Assembly: GCA_011800155.1 (NCBI GenBank)
Contig: CM022371.1
Coordinates: forward strand, 3,038,001-3,102,000
DNA: 64,000 bases
Source of the DNA: Flammulina velutipes
Lineage: Eukaryota > Basidiomycota > Agaricomycetes > Agaricales > Physalacriaceae
Direction of reading: 5' to 3'
The first letter of the stretch is position 1, and each line of letters opens with the position of its first letter. A model generated the notes under the pieces. It ran no database searches, was not told the DNA's origin, and was given only the letters and a program-made list of their open reading frames with translations. Made by a program: the position numbers and the translations under genes. Positions 1 through 12,542 of the stretch are shown piece by piece.

Positions 1-292
1 TTGATTACTGACATCTCACAGTATCCGTTCATGCATCTGAGCTTGAACGAGATACAGTTCAAGTTCATCAACCGATACGTTGATCAAGTAAGCGTTCGAG
101 ATATTTTCCCGGAAATCTTTACTCACAATTTTGTAGTACCCTAAAGCCATTCGCCTCATCTCTGGCGGCTTGGTCAATGTAAAGCCTTTGGTGACCCATC
201 GCTTCAAATTGGAGGACGCAATGGACGGGTTCAATGTTGCTGCAGACCCAAAGCAGGGCGCAATAAAGGTGCAGATCCAGGACTTGGATTAG
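1..292 (+). CDS. L-arabinitol 4-dehydrogenase / sorbitol dehydrogenase-like protein, 3' end only
   Basis: This is the C-terminal part of a zinc-type (MDR) polyol dehydrogenase that oxidises sugar alcohols with NAD+ in pentose catabolism. The gene enters from the left edge. Bases 1-21 look like an intron end (branch CTGAC, acceptor CAG). Exons are 22-87 and 137-292, joined by a GT-AG intron at 88-136. Spliced, they encode about 74 residues carrying the typical family tail: [10 protein letters not shown], then [18 protein letters not shown], then a KLEDAM segment and an [13 protein letters not shown] end. The fungal L-arabinitol dehydrogenases end almost the same way, so that is the preferred name, but xylitol or sorbitol dehydrogenase is possible. 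The zinc and NAD sites lie outside the window. Confidence 0.8.
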
Positions 293-446
293 TATGTCAA
301 GTTTGAGTACTGATATATTCGCGGTTGTAAATATGTTGAATAACTGTAAATTTGCCTATGAAATCCCAGTTGATTCGTGGTTGAAGTATCCTACCTATTT
401 TGGCCACTTACCACCATCTCCTCAAAATAATTTTGTCTTGTCCGCG

Positions 447-2158
447 ATGGCTCGGGAAAGAGTGGCCCCGCCTTGTACCGTTGTTATTAAGCTAGGTCTG
501 TCGCTGTGGCCGTCTCTGGATCTATCTTTTCCAACGGACTCCATTGCCTATCATAGGCTCATCGTCCATCGTGCACGAGGAAACACATCAACCATTGCTT
601 TCGACGCTATCTTCAGTCGTCGAAACTGTCGTGAAACTACGAAAGCAAGGCCACAAGGTTGCCCTAGTCAGCTCTGGTGCTATAGCAGTTGGTCTGCAAC
701 GCATGGACCTACCTAGCAGGCCGAAAACACTATCGGGAAAACAGGTGCGTACTGCTGCCATGGAAGTTATAAAGATTGACTCATAACGTAGGCCTTGGCT
801 GCTATTGGACAAGGCAGGCTTATTGCATTATGGGACGACCTCTTTCGACACATGGGCCAAGCCATCGCGCAGGTCTTGTTAACCCGAGGAGACATTGCTG
901 ATGTACGTCAATTTTCGTGGTGTGCGTTCGCTATACTCACATCTAGCAGCGAACCAGATATCTCAATGCAGTCAATACTCTACAAGAACTGTTGTCGATG
1001 GGGGTTGTCCCCATCGTGAATGAGAACGACACAATCTCAGTCAGCGTATGTGAAATAATTCGTGCGAGACCACGAACGAATGCTAAGCTGTTGTTCAGGA
1101 AATCAAATTCGGCGACAACGACACACTCTCTGCCATTACTTCCTCCATGATCCATGCTGACTATCTGTTTCTTTTGACTGACGTTGACGGTCTATACACC
1201 TCGAACCCTCGAAAAGATCCTGACGCGAAACAAATTGAAGTTGTTACCTCGATATCAGCTATTCGAGAGAAAGGTTGGTACCAATATTATCTCCCTGTCC
1301 ACTTCTTACGGTACCAGTCAGTACTACTACCCTCGGGTCCAGTCTGGGAACAGGCGGAATGGAAACCAAAATCATAGCAGCGGAGATTGCTACTGCTGCT
1401 GGTGTCACCACTATCATCTCTTCAAGCAAACATCCTGAGAATATCGTCGGTATCATGGAGTACCACAGCTCACTGAAGACACATGAAATCGAAACTCCAG
1501 CGGATTCCGCACCTCCCTCTCGATCTACCTCTCCGGTACCTCGACCACTGCATACGGTCTTCACCCCGTCGCCTATACCTATGCGCGATCTCAAATCATG
1601 GACCAGCCACACCCTTTTCCCATCTGGCAGCGTCGTCATCGACATAGGCGCCCACCATGTTCTTTCGCGACGTCAGTCAGGTGGACGGCTTCTCGCTGCT
1701 GGTGTTCTTGGGGTCATTGGTGCATTCGCCTCAGGCCAAGCCGTTCGCATAGTGACCCCCAAAAATTCGCAGGCATACGATGCCGATTTAGCCTTGAACT
1801 CTTTGGGCTCAACTCGACCTCCTACACCAAGCTTGATAGCCGCTTCATCACTTTCATCATCTGTAGCCTCTTTGGAACCACTGTCGAGGACCCAGTCTTC
1901 AACGGCACTCTTTGAACAGGCACGCAGTAAACAGTCACAATTTGAGGAGACCGACGTGATCGAAGTTGGACGAGGTTTAGCTAACTACAACTCTGCTCAG
2001 ATAACGACAATCAAAGGACTGAACAGGTAAGCTGGAATTTCTGAAGGAATCCAATGGGTTGTGCTTATATCCTATCCAGCTCTTACATCCCGCAATTACT
2101 AGGTTATGCAGACTCGGAATATGTTGTAGAGAACATCACCATCCGTCTGCCACCATAA
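447..2158 (+). CDS. PRO1: Glutamate 5-kinase with C-terminal PUA domain
   Basis: Gamma-glutamyl kinase phosphorylates glutamate with ATP, the first committed step of proline synthesis in the cytosol. Proposed exons are 447-495, 557-744, 792-902, 950-1045, 1099-1273, 1318-2026 and 2080-2158, giving 468 residues, normal for fungal PRO1. Visible kinase motifs are VVIKLGSSSIV at the N-terminus, [41 protein letters not shown] and the substrate-loop [16 protein letters not shown] domain follows: it starts near [10 protein letters not shown], includes the [13 protein letters not shown] turn and ends with [12 protein letters not shown] Ser/Thr/Pro-rich insert of roughly 60 residues sits inside the PUA region before that last motif. 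The start at 447 is the only ATG that leads into the kinase strand in frame. All introns are GT-AG and 44-61 bases long. Confidence 0.93.
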
Positions 2159-2226
2159 TCATGAAATCACCCTCCATTGGTATAGAATCTCGCAGGTACA
2201 ACACCATGCTACAATACACTGGATTG

Positions 2227-3580
2227 TCAAGCTTGTAGTAGCTTCAGATGAGCCATCCCACACGCGCCGCGCTCAAAATCCTTGATAAGTCTGTACTTCC
2301 TGTCCTGGCCACACCCTTTGATCCCACAAAGCTGTTTTGGTTTAATCACAGAAGTCTGCTCTGCCTGCGTGAGCAGGTTGGGAGGAACGGCAAAGAAGAG
2401 AGACATTGTCGGCGTGTTGTCTCCTTCAACATCCATGGCTCCTTCAGCCTTTGGGGGAGAGCGTGAGGTGGTTATCCAGCGATACTTGGTTGGTGCTTCT
2501 GGCTCAGGTGGAGGTGCTGCTGGGGTCTCGTCGACTTCCATCTCTTCTTCACCACTATCTGCTTTAGATGCATCGGCTCGTGCAGCAGCAGCTGCGGCGG
2601 CGGCGGCGGCGGCGCCACGCTTCCCACGGGGACGCGACTGCTTCTTCAGTAAACGGTTGATGGTTTCTGCCTGTGTAGCAAGGCATGTTTAGCGAGCAAT
2701 GCAAGAAGAGGATGACCAGAAGACCTTTTCATCCTCTAATTTCTTCTCCGTCATATTCTTTCGTTTTCGAGCTGTTTCCTCGCGCCGGAGCGCAAGCTCT
2801 GTTTCGTTCAATTGCTTCTTTTTGCTGGCTCTTCCACTGGGCGTAGAATCTCCAGCTAGTGGAAAGCTATTAGTAATTTATGCTAAGGAAAGATGTGTGG
2901 TACGTACCCAGAGAGACATGAGACGCGTCGGCGGCATTGGCGAGAACAGCTTGTCGGCTGGTCAGGCGCTTAGATGGGGAGAGCTTGGTGACTTCCTCGG
3001 ACTCGTCAGAGATAGACATATCGTCTGCGTCGTTGTCGACTTCATCTTCGGAGCTTTCGTTGTACTCTGTAAAGTGCAGCGTCACACAACCGAATGCTCT
3101 TGGGTGGCGTATTTACACACCTGGGATGACTCTGCGCGCGCGACCAGACGTCCTTTTCGAAGGACTGACTTTGTATTCCTCTGGCGCAGGTGTGGCTGTA
3201 TTCGATGCCGAGCTTGCAGGGACCTTTGGAAGCTTTAATTTGAACACTAGCGTTCCCCGAGGGCGAGTTGCCTGGGCGGGTGCAGGAGATTCGCTGAGCT
3301 CGTCGTCGTCTTCATCTTCCTCGATGTCCATGTCCTATGACCTTTAAGTAACCAATTCAAATAGACAGTGACTACGCACTGAGTCTTGCGCATTGTATTT
3401 CGCTGGGACCTCTGACCCCGAGGCTTCACCCTCAGCACCTTCCACGTCATCCTTGTCGTCTTCCCCGTCATCTCCATCTTCACTTTCGACGGTATGTCCC
3501 TCTTCGTTGTCTGATTCTTCCTCCAACGGTGAGATGACTTGGTTTACTGAGCGCGCACTTCGCCTTCGATCGGTGCTCAT
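2227..3580 (-). CDS. INO80 chromatin-remodelling complex subunit (Ies2/INO80B-like, PAPA-1 and zf-HIT)
   Basis: This is a nuclear subunit of the INO80 ATP-dependent nucleosome remodeller. Exons on the minus strand are 3580-3380, 3334-3121, 3066-2908, 2855-2725 and 2670-2227, giving 382 residues. The first half is very acidic and disordered. The PAPA-1 region is clear: ETELALRREETARKRKNMT, then EKKLEDEK, then AETINRLLKKQ. A poly-alanine run of about ten residues follows (GCN repeats near 2590-2620). The C-terminus holds a short zf-HIT-like finger, CGIKGCGQDRKYRLIKDFER followed by ACGMAHL. This PAPA-1 then HIT order is typical of Ies2/INO80B. The ATG at 3580 opens the only frame that joins all five exons. 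The gene converges on PRO1, with 68 bases between their stops. Confidence 0.85.
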
Positions 3581-3823
3581 GATGGACGAGTAGATATTAG
3601 GAAAGCCGTAAAACTAGAGAGATGGCAAGTCGGGAAGGACGTTGGAAGTCAAGCCAGAGTTATTCGCGACGCAGTTAGATCAAAATGGTAGCAAAGTAAG
3701 CGCCAAATTAGCATCATTTGGGATACATACAAAATATTATACAAGTGCAGACTATTTACACTGATGAACGTAAGAATGGTATTGTATCGTGTAAAATCAT
3801 GAGAGGTCATTAACTGAGGCTGT

Positions 3824-6800
3824 CTACGCCTTCGTGGCTGCCGTTTGAACGACTAAAATGCTCGCAGCTGTTCCATCGGCGACCAGTGCCGCTCCCACAT
3901 TGCCGACCGTCTTCGACACGCTGGAGCTAAAGGATGTTCCTTTCGCAGCAACGATCCTCGCAAGTTCCGCATCATGCGACTCAACAGCCAATCTCCTTGA
4001 CCGGCCAGCGACAACGATGACATTCCTACCTGAGTTGGATACTTCTGCGTTGACGTATTGCAGAACCGTTTGCAATGGCTCGTACGCGTCTGTCGTCGAG
4101 AAGGTTATACGCGAAAGTGCGGCGGCAACGTCTACACTGTGGCTGTCTGAAGAAGCCTTCTGTGTATAGTGATCCCATGCAATGTTGTCAGCGGTGTCAG
4201 AGGCGAGACGCGTTTCAGTGTTGTGTTGGCCGTAGACGGTATCGATAGCAGCTATAGTCTATCAGAAATAATGAGCCACGGGACATGATACTAACAAGCT
4301 AATGTATGACTTACGTTGTGTGCTCTGGGACTGAACGCAGGCTGGACTGTCTTCTCGTTCTCCTCTGAGCTGCTCGTAGGCGACGTTGGCCTGTCCGATT
4401 TCCTGATCCATACAACTGTGGCTTTGACGTCGGGATTGATACAAAGCTGCACCAAGAAACTAAGGGCAAGACGATCGTCTGGTCCACCAAAGAAGGGGAG
4501 GAATAGTTTGTGACTGGCGTTGTTCAAAGTGGGTCCACGGTCGACGAATAGGGCAACATCGCTGGGGCAGCTCAGGAAAACGCGGCGAATGAGTTCGGAA
4601 TACACTACAGAACTGGTTTGGTCCGAGACTTGGTTGGCTGACTTGACGAAGATGCCATCGAAAGGATTCCTGGCCGTTCCAATCTTGCCGTCTTCCTCGA
4701 CAATAGTCGTAACATTGTGTCCACGGGCCCAAGGCAAAATGACCATTTCAGTTTCCGCTTCCGTAGCGTGGCGGGCGATGGCTGAGGGAAACTCATCATA
4801 TGGGATGACCGAGAGGGCTGCTGACATGATGAGTTTGTTGAGCTGTCCGAATGTGCGGAAAACGGAGATGATGGAGTCAGTCTGCAAAAGATGTTCCGCT
4901 TCTGTCGATTTGAGGACAGCGGATGTACGATCGGTCAGTTCGACCAGTCGAATAGCGTCCATGCATATCCTATTTCCCGACGGGGCGATGGGCGATGCCA
5001 CACTGGAGGATAGCTCGCCTTTTCCGTCGGAGGTTGTCAGAGCTGTCGTAGACGATGCAGGAGAGTGAAGCAGCTGAGACAGAGTCATAGCTGCTGGGAG
5101 CTGCTCAAGCTTGTCCAACACGACAGCGAAGCGGGTCTTGACCTCGTCATCCGAGTTAGTCGACCTTCCAGGATAGGCCTCCTCGTTGCCTCCTTTTCTG
5201 GCGTCGGAAGCGGCTGAGCCCGTATGGATGCGGTATTTGGAGGGATAGAACATCAACGTGAGGGGAGTCGTGATAAACGTGAGCACTATGGCGTGGACGA
5301 CGAACATAGAGAACACGCGAGTGTCGAGAATACCAGCTTGTAATCCCACGTTGAGGACAATGAGTTCAACAAGACTAAGTTTGGCACAGTGAGTATGCAG
5401 CCTGAATGAACAAGGAGGGCACGCACCCTTTGCAGCTCATTAAGGATCCAATCGCACCGGATTCTCTCCAATTGAAACCATTGACCAAAGCCACTGCACC
5501 GCACGATAAAAACTTCGAAGCGAATGCTACTAGACAGATGAGAATGGTGTACCCCCACGTCACACCATTATCCAAAAGTCCAAGGTTGGTCCTCAGCCCA
5601 GAGAGCGTGAAATACTACGACAATATTGGTTACATATTCATGATCACGAAGCAGAGACATACCAAAGGCAACAGTAAGATAGAGACAAGATCCTCGATCT
5701 TTTCCACCAACGAAATGGCATAACCGTTTTCGTGAGGGATGATTAGGCCAGCCAAAAAGCCGCCTGAGGAAGTTAGTACAAACTCTTGCTCGTCATAAGC
5801 AAGTTGAGCTCACCAAAGATAGCGTGAACACCAATGATATCAGTGAAGAATGCTGATATGAACACAATTAACAGGGTGACAGTCATGGTTATTGTCGTCG
5901 GCGATCCTTGCTCCAAACTTCCAGTTCGTCTGCATAACCAAACGTAGGCCCATTTGACGGGAAACAAGAGAAAGATCACGAATCCCACGCTCGTTAACAA
6001 CACCCATAGGGCAGTTAGACCGGACGAAGCATTGACGAGAGCGACTGTCAAAGCAAGGAGGACCCAACCGATAACATCGTTTCCAACACCAGCGGAAAGC
6101 ACGACCACACCAACAGTGGTATCAAGAAGCTTAAGCTCGGTGAGGATGCGACACAAAACGGGGAATGCTGTGATCCCGACGGCGACCGCGGTGAAGAGCA
6201 CAAAGTAGCCGAAGTTAACTTCAGGATCCACGAATTCACGGTAGATGCCCACTCCCAGCGCAGCACCAAGCCCCAACGGTACCAATAAACCAGCAACGGA
6301 GATGGTGGCAGCTGCAATGATGTTCCTCTTCATGAGGCGTGTGTCGATTTCAAGACCAACGAGGAATAGGAACAGGACCAGGCCGATAGTTGCAGTGAGA
6401 TTGAGTAGTGGCATAGCTTCGTCTATAATAGAAATTCATTAAAAAAAACTGGGTTGGCGAGATGTGATGTGATGCGCACCAGGGAATATAGTTGCCTTGA
6501 AATTGGGGATTCGTCCCATAACTGTAGGACCCAGGATAACGCCGCCAATGACTTCTGCAATAACACGGGGCTGTCGAAATAGTTTGCCAAACACCATGGC
6601 AAGGACCTGTGTCATGGCGATGATAATGACTGAAAGGGTCTAAATCAGATGATTGTTTGTAGACGGAGAGTGTCGTAGCGCACTGAGCTGAATGACCCAT
6701 AGTCGAATGGGATCTGTCTTGCTGAAATCCGCAGGATTGACACCGCCGAATATGCCAGCCTGTAGAGGCGATTAGACAATGAGTAATATGACTTGGATAT

Positions 6801-6883
6801 AAAAGGACCTGAGAGGATGCCTCCGCCCTCTTCAAAAGGCTTCCTAGATACTCTGTATCACCTAAGTGACGCGCGAAGTCCAT
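3824..6883 (-). CDS. K+/H+ antiporter of the CPA2 family (KHA1-like)
   Basis: This is a monovalent cation/proton exchanger of endomembranes (the KHA1/Kef-type family). Minus-strand exons are 6883-6809, 6759-6684, 6629-6480, 6422-5814, 5763-5663, 5614-5427, 5374-4315 and 4258-3824, giving 897 residues. The N-terminal ~450 residues are a chain of hydrophobic helices with family motifs: [80 protein letters not shown] and the loop [14 protein letters not shown]. The last ~450 residues are a soluble regulatory region, as in fungal KHA1. The ATG at 6883 is used; an in-frame TTG lies 18 bases upstream. The Asp in the GNDVIGW motif would be the ion-binding residue by analogy with the family. Confidence 0.9.
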
Positions 6884-7232
6884 GAGCGCTGGCGTGAACA
6901 ATGACAGCGGGCGAAGGTGGTGGTAAGAGACAAGGCACAGGGAACGCCAAGGGAAATGATGGTTAAATATCCAAACATAGGAGCCTGAGGAGGTTTATGT
7001 ACCCCGCACATCACCTATTCCCTATTAGGCCTATTTCCTAATACATTCAATCCGCGTCTCGACAACACCAGTATCATCATACAAGACAGTGAATGGGAAG
7101 CGTTGCGAGGCAATAGACCGAGTTGAGAGCGCCATCAGGCAAACCATCTAGGAGTACGACCGACAGTTAGAGAATATGATGTTTATTGTACAGGGAAACG
7201 ATGGATAAGATGGACGGAGCTGATCGTACATA

Positions 7233-7882
7233 CTACGAATCGGAGCTACAACCACGACAGCCTGTCAACAATTAGTTGGACACGAGACCAGGTCACAGAA
7301 ACGCCAATTACCACAGTGAACACATTCTACGACAGTGCCAGACCGCACCTGCGCTTTGGGTACTCGGCATATGCAGGTAGACCCCTGATAGTTCATGTCC
7401 TAAAACAGGAGGTCAGAATGAGTTGCTACGAATCACAAGGAAACAAAAATCACCTTCGTCTGGATACACCGGATACAACAGAGCTTTTCGTATCCTTGCT
7501 TCTTCCACTTGGCAATCAAGCTTTGGGAGCATCAACAAAGGGTAGAAGCGAAGCCGGAACAGCACATACTTGGCGTCTCCGTATCCCTCTTTGAGTAGCC
7601 AGTCGTATAGCTCTCGAGAGATTGCCTCACGCTTGTAGTACAGTTCATAGACGTAGCGAGAACGCGCATGAGATATTCTCATGATTGGCCACAATGATTC
7701 GGCGCGGCGCTTTCCCTCATGGGATTCGTTTTCTGCGTCTCGCATCTTCTTTGCATAGTCTTCGAGAACCTGAAAGGATCGGTAAATGGCTGACATGACT
7801 ATATGAAGTCTACACAGACAGTCTCAATTTCTTCATAGCCCTCTGGCGGTTTCTTGGTCCTCGTCGTCCGAATTTTAGGCAT
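7233..7882 (-). CDS. BUD31: Pre-mRNA splicing factor BUD31 (G10 protein)
   Basis: A small zinc-binding spliceosome component found in all eukaryotes. Minus-strand exons are 7882-7820, 7769-7570, 7520-7454, 7399-7312 and 7261-7233, giving 148 residues, the usual length. The sequence is nearly the textbook G10 protein: [20 protein letters not shown] at the start, [16 protein letters not shown] and [16 protein letters not shown] in the middle. The cysteine-rich end reads [18 protein letters not shown] and ECVHCGCRGC. It is head to head with the HVA22-family gene, with 192 bases between the two ATGs. Confidence 0.97.
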
Positions 7883-8074
7883 GGTGGCGGTCAAGGAAGT
7901 GACGCTGCCAAACATGACATAATAGCTCATATGTACCACGTGGGCTCTTACGCGACTTGGTCGAGTTCACCAACCATGTTCTCTGCTTGACTCCGCCCAC
8001 CACCACGACGTCTTCTACGATTTTGCTTTTATTTTCTATCCAATCGTTAGCCTCTCTGGATTCATTCTCCCAGA
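7883..8074. promoter_or_regulatory. Shared promoter region between BUD31 and the HVA22-family gene
   Basis: The 192 bases between two divergent start codons must hold both core promoters and 5' leaders. A TTTTATTTTC pyrimidine-rich stretch lies about 50 bases before the right-hand ATG. I see no convincing TATA box. A bidirectional promoter is an inference from spacing only. Confidence 0.4.
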
Positions 8075-9938
8075 ATGCCTATATTCGTGCATGTGCTTCG
8101 GCTGGCACTGCTTTTTCAGAATACGTTTGATACGTTCAAGACGCTCAAGCTGCCCCCTCCATCACGCTCGGCACGAAATGTTGGGCTGCCCAGTAAGAGT
8201 GCCCTGGCCAGGCGGAAGCGGGATATGAAAGGCTGTCTCGCCGTCTGGATTATATGGGTTCGTCTCTTGAATTTCCATGAGTACCAACAGAGTTCATCTA
8301 GCTTGCAGTGCTCCCTACTCCTGTACGAAAGAAACGTGGAAAGAGTTGTGTCCATTTTCATTCCCTTCTACGACGAAGTCAAGGCACTCTTATTGTTATT
8401 CTTTCTCTTTACCAGAGCAAGAGTAAGCTCTTGTCATTTACTTCTAATGATCGCATCTCATCTTAAGTTAGGGCGCTGAACCAATATATCTTCACCTCAT
8501 TCGCCCCGTCCTAAAGCCATACACAAGTACTCTGGATGCGCTTCTGGACGTGCTGAGGATGTTCGGCGATATCCTGTTTGCTTTGACATCCTATCCCATT
8601 CGAGCAATACTTTCCTGGCTACCTTGGATAAACCCTGACAGCCTTTCTTTCATGAACGTGAACTCTGATCGCCGTCACGCCTTAGGACCAAGCGTGGATC
8701 CAACACCTGGCGATGAAGCCATGAATCCCGATGGAATCAGCGCCAAACCACGTACGCTCGAGGAGAATTCCCGGCGTCCGATCAACGGCTCTGGCGAGGA
8801 AAGACCCTCCTCGTCTTCATCCTCATTGTTGGATCCGGCCGCGACAGGCGCTAACGGCGTTTCGACCACATCGCAATACCAGATCTGGCAGCCTCCAGCC
8901 TCCTCGTTTGACAAACACAATGATCTAGGAAGCTATTCAAGTGCATCTCGTAATCCCATGCCAGAGACTCACACCGAGGAATGGAGAAGATATCCCTCAT
9001 TTCCATCTGCTTATCCTGCCACGCCTCTCGCTCCGAGTCGGAATCTCCCCGCGATTTATGGAAACGCAGGCATGCCTCAATTTCCCTCGATACAGGAAGG
9101 AGAAGAAGATGGGGAATCTTTCCCTTCGGGGCAGGGTTTTGACCAGTCACTCTCGAATTCACGAGCGCCACGGGACACTGGCCTCTCGGGCGACAGCGTC
9201 TTTGACCATAGAGTTCAGCCTATTGCAGGTTTACCAGTACCGACTGGTGGCGATCCTTCCGTGAGTGATGAAGATCTTAGTGACGAAGACGACGAATTTG
9301 ACAAGACCTTACGAACCCCCGACCATCCTACTGCACATCATTTTCCTCATTTCGGTGCTTTTATTTCGCCACATATTAGCGCCACAGCAACTCTTCCCAT
9401 CCCTCAATTTTGTCCAAAAGCGCTATTTATGCATGATTCCCCGACGACCATCGCCACTTGCGATGTGGAATCTTCCCTCGCATCTCCAATGGACACCGAA
9501 ATGACATCACCAACGGACTCGACAACTTCTAATATTTCTTTACCTCCTGTAACCAACCCTCGTAAGCGCGCTCTTCCACGAACTATGCCGCGGGACAAGA
9601 ATCGAAAAGCTCGGACACGTTTGTCTCCCGTGAAGAGACGGGCCACCGGCATTGACAAGCGTCCCACTATCCAGCCGAGGACCAGATACCTTCCCCCGAT
9701 TGGGAGAACCACCAAGAGTAACGAAAGATCTGATGGCACCAGTGTAATCTCGGAAACGACTATGTATTCAGAGGACGAGGAAGATCAGCCGCCGGGGAAG
9801 AAAAGGCGTGTTGTCAATCCACGAACCAAGCCTATGGAACCCACTACATCTCGTCGGACTGTCGTCACTTCCACCATCCCTACACGGTCGTCTTCAAGGT
9901 TACGAACCACATCCACTACTCGGCCCGCTCGAAAGTGA
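8075..9938 (+). CDS. TB2/DP1/HVA22 (REEP/Yop1) family protein with long disordered tail
   Basis: Members of this family shape ER tubules with membrane hairpins. Exons are 8075-8257, 8309-8422 and 8472-9938, giving 587 residues. The first ~150 residues carry the domain: NTFDTFKTLKLPP, a WIIWCSLLL segment, the hallmark IPFYDEVKALLLLFFLFTRA, and then RGAEPIYLHLIRP. After a further hydrophobic segment (ILSWLPW) the last ~430 residues are low in complexity: rich in Ser, Pro and Asp, with acidic patches (SDEDLSDEDDEFD) and basic ones (KKRRV, RKRALPR). The tail is unusually long for Yop1, but fungal HVA22 paralogs with long tails are known. The start at 8075 has an A at -3. The first helix is short, so an extra upstream exon cannot be excluded. 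Confidence 0.78.
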
Positions 9939-11522
9939 AACCGCGCATATTCTCTACCACTACTATTTCTTCTTCATTTACCAATCACTTCTATAAATCA
10001 TCATTCTGGACCACAACATTTGCATTCGCATATCAGTTACAATTACTTACTATCACGGAGCGTCGGTGGAGACTCTGCGTAGGCATTAGACAGCTTTGAA
10101 CTTCAATCTCTTATCTTGAAGCATGTGAAGGTGGCTTGTCCGACATGAGGCTTGCGTGGTCACCTTAGTGGGTGTGCAGCATACTACTAGTATTGATGCC
10201 TGACATCAGTGGCTTTCACTCATATTGGCTAGCGAATTACTTCGGAGAGAACACCACGGGTGAACACCGGAAAGCGTTGGGAAGTATGCTAATTAGTGGG
10301 GTAGTATTATTAAAGTCGCGTGTCTTTCACTCGCCTCATTGGATGCTTTCACGACGGGCGTGGCTCCTCCCAAGCGCTGGTAAGGAATGCGAGCGCTATG
10401 TTCTCCTATGCTGCTTTGTTCGTATTATATTGGACTCCTTGAAACATTGGTTCCGTAAATTGCAGGCGTCTGCCAGGGACTCAATTAGCGTGGCGCAAAG
10501 ATGAACAACGGCGAAATAAGAATTCTGCCCGCGGAAGACTTCTACTATCAAATCTTCACGGGAATATTTTTTTTAGCGATGATAGATGACCACACCTCTC
10601 GTCATTGATCTATCTATCTAAGCAGCTTTCTTTATTGGAGGTGTGGCGCACATTCTTGCTCAAGATAGATCATGGTCATAATTCATTTCGTTGTACGTTC
10701 TAGTATAAATATTGAAGATTTGATTATATGAAGCTAGGTTGTCAACGATTCAGATTTATAGCTTGTACCTGGTCATCGCGTTGCTTCACATCATTGTCGA
10801 GCCGGAAGATGAAGTATATGCACCAAATTCGGAAGCCAAGAAAACAATTAAATTATGAGAAAACTTTATAGTATTTACACGTCTACGACATGAGGCCGGT
10901 GCGAAGGAACGTCCCCATCGCTTGCAACTTTCACTGATGATGTTCTAGGCTACATCAATGTCGCACGGAATACGGAACACTGAATTAAGAGCAGTATTTT
11001 GCAGTACGCTATGTGGTGGAATAGCTGTGCGCGGACAAGAGAAAAGCGCAAGGCGGGTGCGCCACAGATCATGTAACGTTTGAATAGAGACCTCTATAGC
11101 CACCTCAAAGGTCTGATATCAAAATAGGGCTATGCCAGGTCCATCATTCGAAAATTCCCATTTGGAAACCCATCCTTCCCCTTAGTAGAGGACATAAGGA
11201 CATTTCCTCCGCATTCATGATTTTTGGAAGCGCTCTGGATGAGGCATTCAATGTATTGTTTATTTAGCTCGGCTCATGTTTCTACGCCTCATATATCGGT
11301 GAAGTGTAAAGGTCTCCGCTTATCCCTATCACTCATTTTCTTCAGTTCGTGGATGTGTGTAGAAGACCAAGCCGCAAGCAGCTTGGAAGAATAGTCCTGA
11401 AAAGGCAATCATTGTATCACGTGCATACTTCGTCCCAAAAGATTTGGCCTCATACTTTCTTCCCTGCTTGCTATCACAGCTTTGTTGTGTATCCAGTCCC
11501 ACGAGCACCCCGCAGAATCATA
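9939..11522. other. Gene-poor stretch of 1.6 kb
   Basis: I find no convincing gene here. Open frames are short, lack plausible splice partners and do not match known families. One 13-base word, GTGTGGCGCACAT at 10641-10653, recurs at 35021-35033, and its 11-base core also occurs in both arms of the transposon at 22.8-23.6 kb. The first ~200 bases are presumably the 3' UTR of the HVA22-family gene. Confidence 0.5.
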
Positions 11523-11659
11523 ATGCCTCGCCGTTCACGCATGTTGTACATAACGCCTTTCCCTCTGCTTGAATCTTTACTTAAGGCCTACGATTGCGAT
11601 GATGAGTACTCAGACTCGATACCCTTCCGCCAATACGGTGTATCTATTTCCTGCACTTG

Positions 11660-12542
11660 ATGTCTCACAAGCGCGAAAGATCACCGAGTGATGACACAAA
11701 TCTCACTGCAGATGTGCCGCAGCTGAGCCAGAGTGAGTCCCTTCTGCGGGACTCATTACAATACTGACCCTTTGTCTATTGCTTGATAGAGAAGCAACGA
11801 CAGTCTACACAACCTATTCCTCAATATCAGTTCAACGACAATGGCTCTCTTACGACACGTCCAATTGTTCGCTCCGCGTCTAGACGCTCCGAAGGACCGA
11901 ATTACTACGTGGGTTGCTTCCAGTTGCAGTGAAATCATAGGACACTCGTTGTACTCACCCATTCCCCAGACGCGCGAGCGACTCATACGTCGTAAGGATA
12001 CCCCACAACCCGCTAGTACACCTCCTGGAATTTACGGTATCATCCCGCTTTCACCAAATACCGAAACCCTGGAAGATCTACCCCGTTCGGTGGTTCACCC
12101 TCCCCTCTCTGGAGAGTCTGTCCCTTCCTTCAATACTTCGCTGGAAGTTGATGAGCTTCGCTCTCTATCAATGTATCACAGGAACCCGGAGAATGTCCAG
12201 GATGTTCCGCCATTCATCTTTCTCGATCAACCTATCTCATCCTACACTTTTCTTCCACCTGCGCCACAGTTGGATGATCATCATTCTTCCCCGCGGGGCC
12301 GAGCAGCCATCAACCCGCCGAGTATTCATACACAGACTCATAACGTCCCGTCACCTCGTCAATCATTCACTGGTGAAAATTACATCTCCTCACAACATCA
12401 GCAAGACTTTTATCTTACGGGTCCTAGCTTGGATTCGACCCAGAGGTATCGGGCGCCAGAGTTTGATTATCGCTGGTACCCGCAGCCGTCAACAGAGTCC
12501 GAACGTGACTTTGTGAACGATGGTAAGGACGGTTACCCATAG
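11660..12542 (+). CDS. Hypothetical Pro/Ser-rich disordered protein
   Basis: Not recognised. Proposed exons are 11660-11732, 11790-11908 and 11970-12542, giving 254 residues. The model starts MSHKRERSPSDD and, after two GT-AG introns, runs into a long open frame rich in Pro, Ser, Gln and His (PPGIYGIIPLSPN, PPFIFLDQP). No domain, signal peptide or membrane segment is visible. The second intron removes an in-frame stop, and without it the frame from exon 2 would end at once. An alternative is that the frame from ATG 11841 alone is used. A 45-codon open frame at 11523-11660 ends in TGATG, overlapping this start codon. Confidence 0.5.

Noticed and set aside
2590..2620. GCN-repeat run as a possible microsatellite or fragile site
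   Set aside because: It encodes an alanine run within a confident exon of the INO80 subunit and is of ordinary length.
4520..5068. Plus-strand open frame of 182 codons inside the antiporter gene
   Set aside because: It is antisense to a clear K+/H+ antiporter exon and has no recognisable sequence of its own.
10172..10504. 110-codon frame in the gene-poor stretch
   Set aside because: It starts from a non-ATG codon, has mixed composition and no motif or neighbouring exon.
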